A DNA stretch of 64,000 bases, from NCBI RefSeq assembly GCF_023204835.1, contig NZ_CP096270.1:372001-436000 (forward strand), given 5' to 3'. The position numbers and the translations under genes are program-made. A model generated the notes under the pieces. It was not told the DNA's origin, did no database searches, and saw nothing but the letters and a program-made list of their open reading frames with translations. Shown here piece after piece: positions 60,862 through 64,000 of this stretch. How positions within the stretch are numbered: position 1 is the stretch's first letter; each line of letters starts with the position of its first letter. This DNA is from Salinarchaeum laminariae (GTDB lineage Archaea > Halobacteriota > Halobacteria > Halobacteriales > Salinarchaeaceae).

Positions 60862-61854
60862 ATGCCAATCCTCGACACCGACACGCAGCACGACCCGAAC
60901 AAGATCCTGCCCATCGACTACGACTGGGCGCGCGAGTATTACGAAGCGGGCGTCGCCAACAACTGGGTGCCAGACGAGATTCCGATGCAGGACGACGTCT
61001 CCCAGTGGAAAGGCGACGAGTTGACCGACGCGGAGCGCCAGCTCGTCGAGTGGAACCTCGGTTTCTTCTCGACCGCCGAATCGCTGACCGCGAACAACGT
61101 CGTGCTCGCGATCTACGAGCACGTCACCGCGCCGGAGTGCCGGCAGTATCTCCTGCGGCAGGCCTACGAAGAGGCGATTCACACGGACACGTTCATCTAC
61201 TGCTGTGACTCGCTGGGGTTCGAGCCCGAGTATCTCTACGGCATGTACGATCGCGTCCCATCCATCGAGGAGAAAGACGAGTTCGTCGTCGATCTCACCC
61301 GGGCGATCGACCAGGAGGACTTCGAGATCGAGACCACGGAGGACGTCCGGGCCTTCCTCCGGGACCTCGTCGGCTTCTACGTGATCATGGAGGGGATCTT
61401 CTTCTACGCCGGGTTCGCGATGATGCTCGGGCTGCGCCGGCAGAACAAGCTCCCCGGCCTCGGCCAGCAGTTCGAGTATATCATGCGCGACGAATCGCTC
61501 CACGTCGGCTTCGGCGTCGACCTCATCAACCAGCTTCGTGAGGAGCACCCCGAGGCCTGGACCGACGAGTTCGGTGCCGAGGTCACGGAGCTGATCGAGG
61601 AGGCCGTCGAGCTCGAGCAGATCTACGCGCTCGAGGCCTGCCCCGAGGAAGTCCTCGGGATGAGCGGCGACCAGTTCGCCGAGTACGTCGAGTTCGTCGC
61701 GGATCGGCGGCTCCGCCAGCTGGAGCTGGAGGACTCTTTCGGCACCGAGAACCCCTTCCCCTGGATGTCCGAGCAGGTCGACCTCAACAAGGAGAAGAAC
61801 TTCTTCGAAACGCAGGTCACGGAGTATCAGAGCGGCGGCGCGCTGGAGTGGTGA
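60862..61854 (+). CDS. nrdB: Ribonucleotide reductase small (beta) subunit, class Ic-like
   Basis: A 330-residue ferritin-like R2 subunit. Metal ligands are seen in FFSTAESLTANN (Glu 73), AYEEAIHTDTF (Glu 104, His 107), FYVIMEGIFFY and YIMRDESLHVGFG (Glu and His). The residue where the radical-carrying Tyr would be is Phe 111, as in class Ic subunits, whose Mn/Fe centre replaces the tyrosyl radical. The last residues (ending GGALEW) include the terminal Trp used for contacts with the large subunit. It is about 100 bases downstream of nrdA and presumably co-transcribed. Confidence 0.92.
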   Translation: MPILDTDTQHDPNKILPIDYDWAREYYEAGVANNWVPDEIPMQDDVSQWKGDELTDAERQLVEWNLGFFSTAESLTANNVVLAIYEHVTAPECRQYLLRQAYEEAIHTDTFIYCCDSLGFEPEYLYGMYDRVPSIEEKDEFVVDLTRAIDQEDFEIETTEDVRAFLRDLVGFYVIMEGIFFYAGFAMMLGLRRQNKLPGLGQQFEYIMRDESLHVGFGVDLINQLREEHPEAWTDEFGAEVTELIEEAVELEQIYALEACPEEVLGMSGDQFAEYVEFVADRRLRQLELEDSFGTENPFPWMSEQVDLNKEKNFFETQVTEYQSGGALEW

Positions 61855-61923
61855 CGGCGGACCAGCCTGGCCGTGCCGGGCGAGCCGGGCGATCGGATCG
61901 CGGCCGCAAATAGCCGACTGCCG

Positions 61924-62961
61924 TCAGATCGCTTCCTCGACCCCGTCCTCGATCCCGCTATCCTGACTCCGCTCGAGTGCACGCAGCGTGTCGTCGGTTA
62001 GCTTCACGATGTGACAGAGCGGATTGCCGGGGTAGACGACGGGGTTCTCGAGTACCCCGACGAGCAGCCCCGTGAACGGTGCTTCGACCACCTCGCCGTC
62101 CTGTTTGAAGGGGCTCGTGATCGTACAGATCGCCTCGCCCTCGCGGACCAGTCCACCGCGATCGGCGTGCATGTCGACGATGCCGCCGACGTCGGCGCGG
62201 AGCCAGGTCTTGTCGGAGTTGTCCGAAATCACCGTTCGCCAGCCCGGCCACTTGACGGGTGCGTCGGGATGGAGGCCGAACTCCGCGAAGACGCTCGCGA
62301 CGCCGGTGAGCGCACGGTCGATGAGCCCGCGCTGGAACCGGTGGGCCTCACCCATCTCGACGGTGATGGTCGGGACGCCCGCCTCGCTGGCCTCTCGCCG
62401 CAGCGAACCGCTCGGACCGTCGGAGTCGATGATCACGTTGGAGGCGAACCCGCGAGCGACGCGCCCGACGTCCTCGTCGGTCATCTCCGCGCGGACGTGG
62501 AGCATGTTGGTCCGGCCGCGGGTGGAAGTGTGGAAATCTATCCCGAGGTCGCAGGGCTCGATGAAGTTCTGAAAGATCGAGTGGGCGATGCGTTTGGCGC
62601 TCGTCGACTCGGGATCGCCCGGGAAGGAGCGGTTGATGTCGCGATCGTAGATCGGGAGATATCGCTGCTGGGCGAGAAAGCCGGGCACGTTGAGCACCGG
62701 GAGACAGACGAGCGTGCCGTGGAGATCCTCGTGCGCCCAGTCGTGGGCGACCTCGCGGACGACCTCGATGCCGTTGAGTTCGTCGCCGTGGGCCGCCGCG
62801 GTGAGCGAGACCGTCGGGCCCGGATGGGCGCCGTTGACGATCGTCACCGGGATCCGCACCGGATCGCCGAGATACGTTTCGCTGACCGTGAAGCGGAGGT
62901 TGGCGGTTTCGCCGGGCTCGACCTTGCCCCCGCTGTACGTGAAATCCGCCGCGTTCGGCAT
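61924..62961 (-). CDS. Succinylglutamate desuccinylase/aspartoacylase (M14) family protein
   Basis: A 345-residue zinc carboxypeptidase-fold deacylase. AAHGDELNGIEVVREVAHDW gives the first His and Glu ligands, DRDINRSFPGD the substrate loop, and LGIDFHTSTRGRTN the third His. The C-terminal region (about 265-345) is a beta domain typical of the AstE/AspA group. Haloarchaeal members are annotated as succinylglutamate desuccinylase or aspartoacylase; the substrate cannot be decided here. Start MPNAADFTYSGGKVEPG; readings continuing upstream are antisense to the APC permease gene. Confidence 0.85.
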   Translation of the reverse strand: MPNAADFTYSGGKVEPGETANLRFTVSETYLGDPVRIPVTIVNGAHPGPTVSLTAAAHGDELNGIEVVREVAHDWAHEDLHGTLVCLPVLNVPGFLAQQRYLPIYDRDINRSFPGDPESTSAKRIAHSIFQNFIEPCDLGIDFHTSTRGRTNMLHVRAEMTDEDVGRVARGFASNVIIDSDGPSGSLRREASEAGVPTITVEMGEAHRFQRGLIDRALTGVASVFAEFGLHPDAPVKWPGWRTVISDNSDKTWLRADVGGIVDMHADRGGLVREGEAICTITSPFKQDGEVVEAPFTGLLVGVLENPVVYPGNPLCHIVKLTDDTLRALERSQDSGIEDGVEEAI

Positions 62962-63078
62962 ACGTCCTGTGAGCGTCCCTGTCGGATAAAGCCGCTGGAC
63001 GGCGCGAGGGCGGTCCTGTGGGCCGGGCCGGCGACGGCAGAAGATCCATAGGACCCGACGGCCAAGGCCGGCGACACG

Positions 63079-64000
63079 ATGACCGAGCAGCAGCTCGGGT
63101 TCCTCTCCTGCGTCTCGATCGCACTGGGCGGCATGATCGGCGGGGGCATCTTCGCCGTGCTCGGGGTCGTTGCCCAGCTCACTGGTCCCGCGACGTGGGC
63201 GGCCTTCGTCCTCGCTGGCGGCGTATCCGGCTGCGCGGCCTACTCGTTCAACGCGCTCAATCGGATCGTCGACGACAACGGCGGCTCGGTCACGTTCGTC
63301 CAGACGTTCACCGGCAACTCCACGCTCGCCGGAATGACGGGCTGGACGTTGCTCGTGGGCTACGTCGGCTCGATGGCGATGTACGCCTTCGCGTTCGGCA
63401 GCTTCGCCGTCGGCCTGTCCGTCGTCCCGGAGACCGTGGCAGGGATGGGTGTCCGACCGATCGTCTCGGTGCTCGCGATCGGCGGGTTCGTCGGGCTCAA
63501 TCTCCTCGGCGCGCAGGCGACCGGCTCGACGGAGACCCTCCTCGTCGGGTTGAAGGTCGGGATTCTGCTCGTGATGGGCCTCGGCGGACTCTACTACGGG
63601 GCGGCGCACGAGGGGCTCTCGACGGGCGTCGGTCGGTTGACGCAGCTCTCCCTGAACCCGATCATGGCCGCTGCCGTGTCGTTCGTCGCGTTCCAGGGCT
63701 GGCAGCTGCTCTACTACGATCAGGAGTCGATCGAGAACGCGACCGAGACGATTCGCAAAGCGGTCTACGTGGCGATTCCATCCGCGGCAGCGCTGTACGT
63801 GATCGTCGCGATCACCACGCTCTCGCTGGCGCCCGACGACGTCATCCGGAGCCACCCCGAGCGCGCACTGGCCGTGGCCGCCGATCCGTTCCTCCCCGCT
63901 GGTTTCCTGCTCATCTCGCTCGCGGCGCTGTTCTCGACGGGCAGCGCGATCAACGCCACGCTCTTTTCCTCGGGCTATCTCGCGAAGGGGATGCTCTCGG
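63079..64000 (+). CDS. APC-family amino-acid permease (runs off the window)
   Basis: The reading frame from the ATG at 63079 stays open to the window end, 307 codons without a stop. MTEQQLGFLSCVSIALGGMI then GGGIFAVLGVVAQLTGPATW is the conserved APC helix 1 region, and at least eight hydrophobic segments follow, including FVAFQGWQLLYYDQESIENA and TETIRKAVYVAIPSAAALYV. APC proteins are secondary transporters of amino acids or amines. Its divergence from the M14 gene leaves 117 bases for promoters. The C-terminus lies beyond the window. Confidence 0.88.
   Translation, partial: MTEQQLGFLSCVSIALGGMIGGGIFAVLGVVAQLTGPATWAAFVLAGGVSGCAAYSFNALNRIVDDNGGSVTFVQTFTGNSTLAGMTGWTLLVGYVGSMAMYAFAFGSFAVGLSVVPETVAGMGVRPIVSVLAIGGFVGLNLLGAQATGSTETLLVGLKVGILLVMGLGGLYYGAAHEGLSTGVGRLTQLSLNPIMAAAVSFVAFQGWQLLYYDQESIENATETIRKAVYVAIPSAAALYVIVAITTLSLAPDDVIRSHPERALAVAADPFLPAGFLLISLAALFSTGSAINATLFSSGYLAKGMLS

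Noticed and set aside
62962..63855. Upstream extension of the M14-family gene on the minus strand
   Set aside because: It is antisense to the APC permease, whose first helices are clear on the plus strand; the M14 domain begins at 62961.
1..64000. CRISPR arrays, rRNA and tRNA genes
   Set aside because: No regularly spaced direct repeats with unique spacers were seen, and no cloverleaf or rRNA sequence was recognised by eye. A tRNA scan was not possible here.

Overview
The window is haloarchaeal (class Halobacteria) chromosome or large replicon. Evidence: strongly acidic proteins, high GC with C/G-ending codons, TATA-like boxes about 25-30 nt upstream of leaderless starts, a PGF-CTERM surface-protein anchor, and families typical of or named from haloarchaea (DUF7344, DUF5790, DUF7521, DUF7559, Lrp-RCK regulators). 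I cannot name the genus from sequence alone.

The window has two parts. From 1 to about 38 kb is an accessory region: sparse genes, many decayed genes, toxin-antitoxin modules, an IS1341/IS605-type TnpB element with solitary copies of its terminal hairpin, and interspersed repeats. Going rightward it holds an FkbM methyltransferase and a decayed beta-helix gene bracketed by repeats (0-2 kb); a decayed PGF-CTERM gene, a PQQ-type beta-propeller and a large CARDB surface protein (3.2-8.7 kb); the TnpB element (9.2-10.8 kb); an operon of a secreted protein with a MacB/FtsX-like ABC exporter (10.9-15.6 kb); a methyltransferase next to a PIN-toxin relic (15.8-16.7 kb); a tandem pair of paralogous unknown proteins (17.3-19.0 kb) with a third paralog at 36.6-37.5 kb; an MNT/HEPN pair (20.2-21.5 kb); a Tat-exported beta-helix protein; an ABC-2-like transporter (23.9-26.4 kb); a LOV-type sensor histidine kinase split by one in-frame TAG (26.6-28.9 kb); orphan antitoxins; a second MNT/HEPN pair (30.4-31.6 kb); an antitoxin/PIN pair (32.5-33.4 kb); and a C/A-rich, G-poor tract ending at the third unknown paralog.

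From about 38 to 64 kb the sequence becomes dense, core-like haloarchaeal chromosome: an Lhr-type helicase, a DUF3267 protease, a UPF0175/DUF3368 TA pair, purM, a ZIP transporter, a CBS regulator, a Trk potassium-uptake operon with a divergent Lrp-RCK regulator, a YcaO protein, a GST, a site-2 protease with CBS domains, an HTH/membrane pair, an Hsp20, the nrdR-nrdA-nrdB ribonucleotide reductase cluster with a paired NrdR-box-like motif, an M14-family deacylase, and an APC permease that runs off the right edge.

The best candidates for something undescribed are: (1) the three-member unknown family (conserved WYNG-like, ICRRK/WV, LLHRKGV and EV(V/L)T...KW blocks), which looks like a winged helix joined to a nuclease-like fold; (2) a duplicated intergenic element next to both MNT/HEPN pairs with a hairpin carrying a compensatory base change; (3) an interspersed repeat of about 165-235 bp that appears to have truncated two genes; and (4) the LOV kinase interrupted by TAG at what looks like a former CAG codon.
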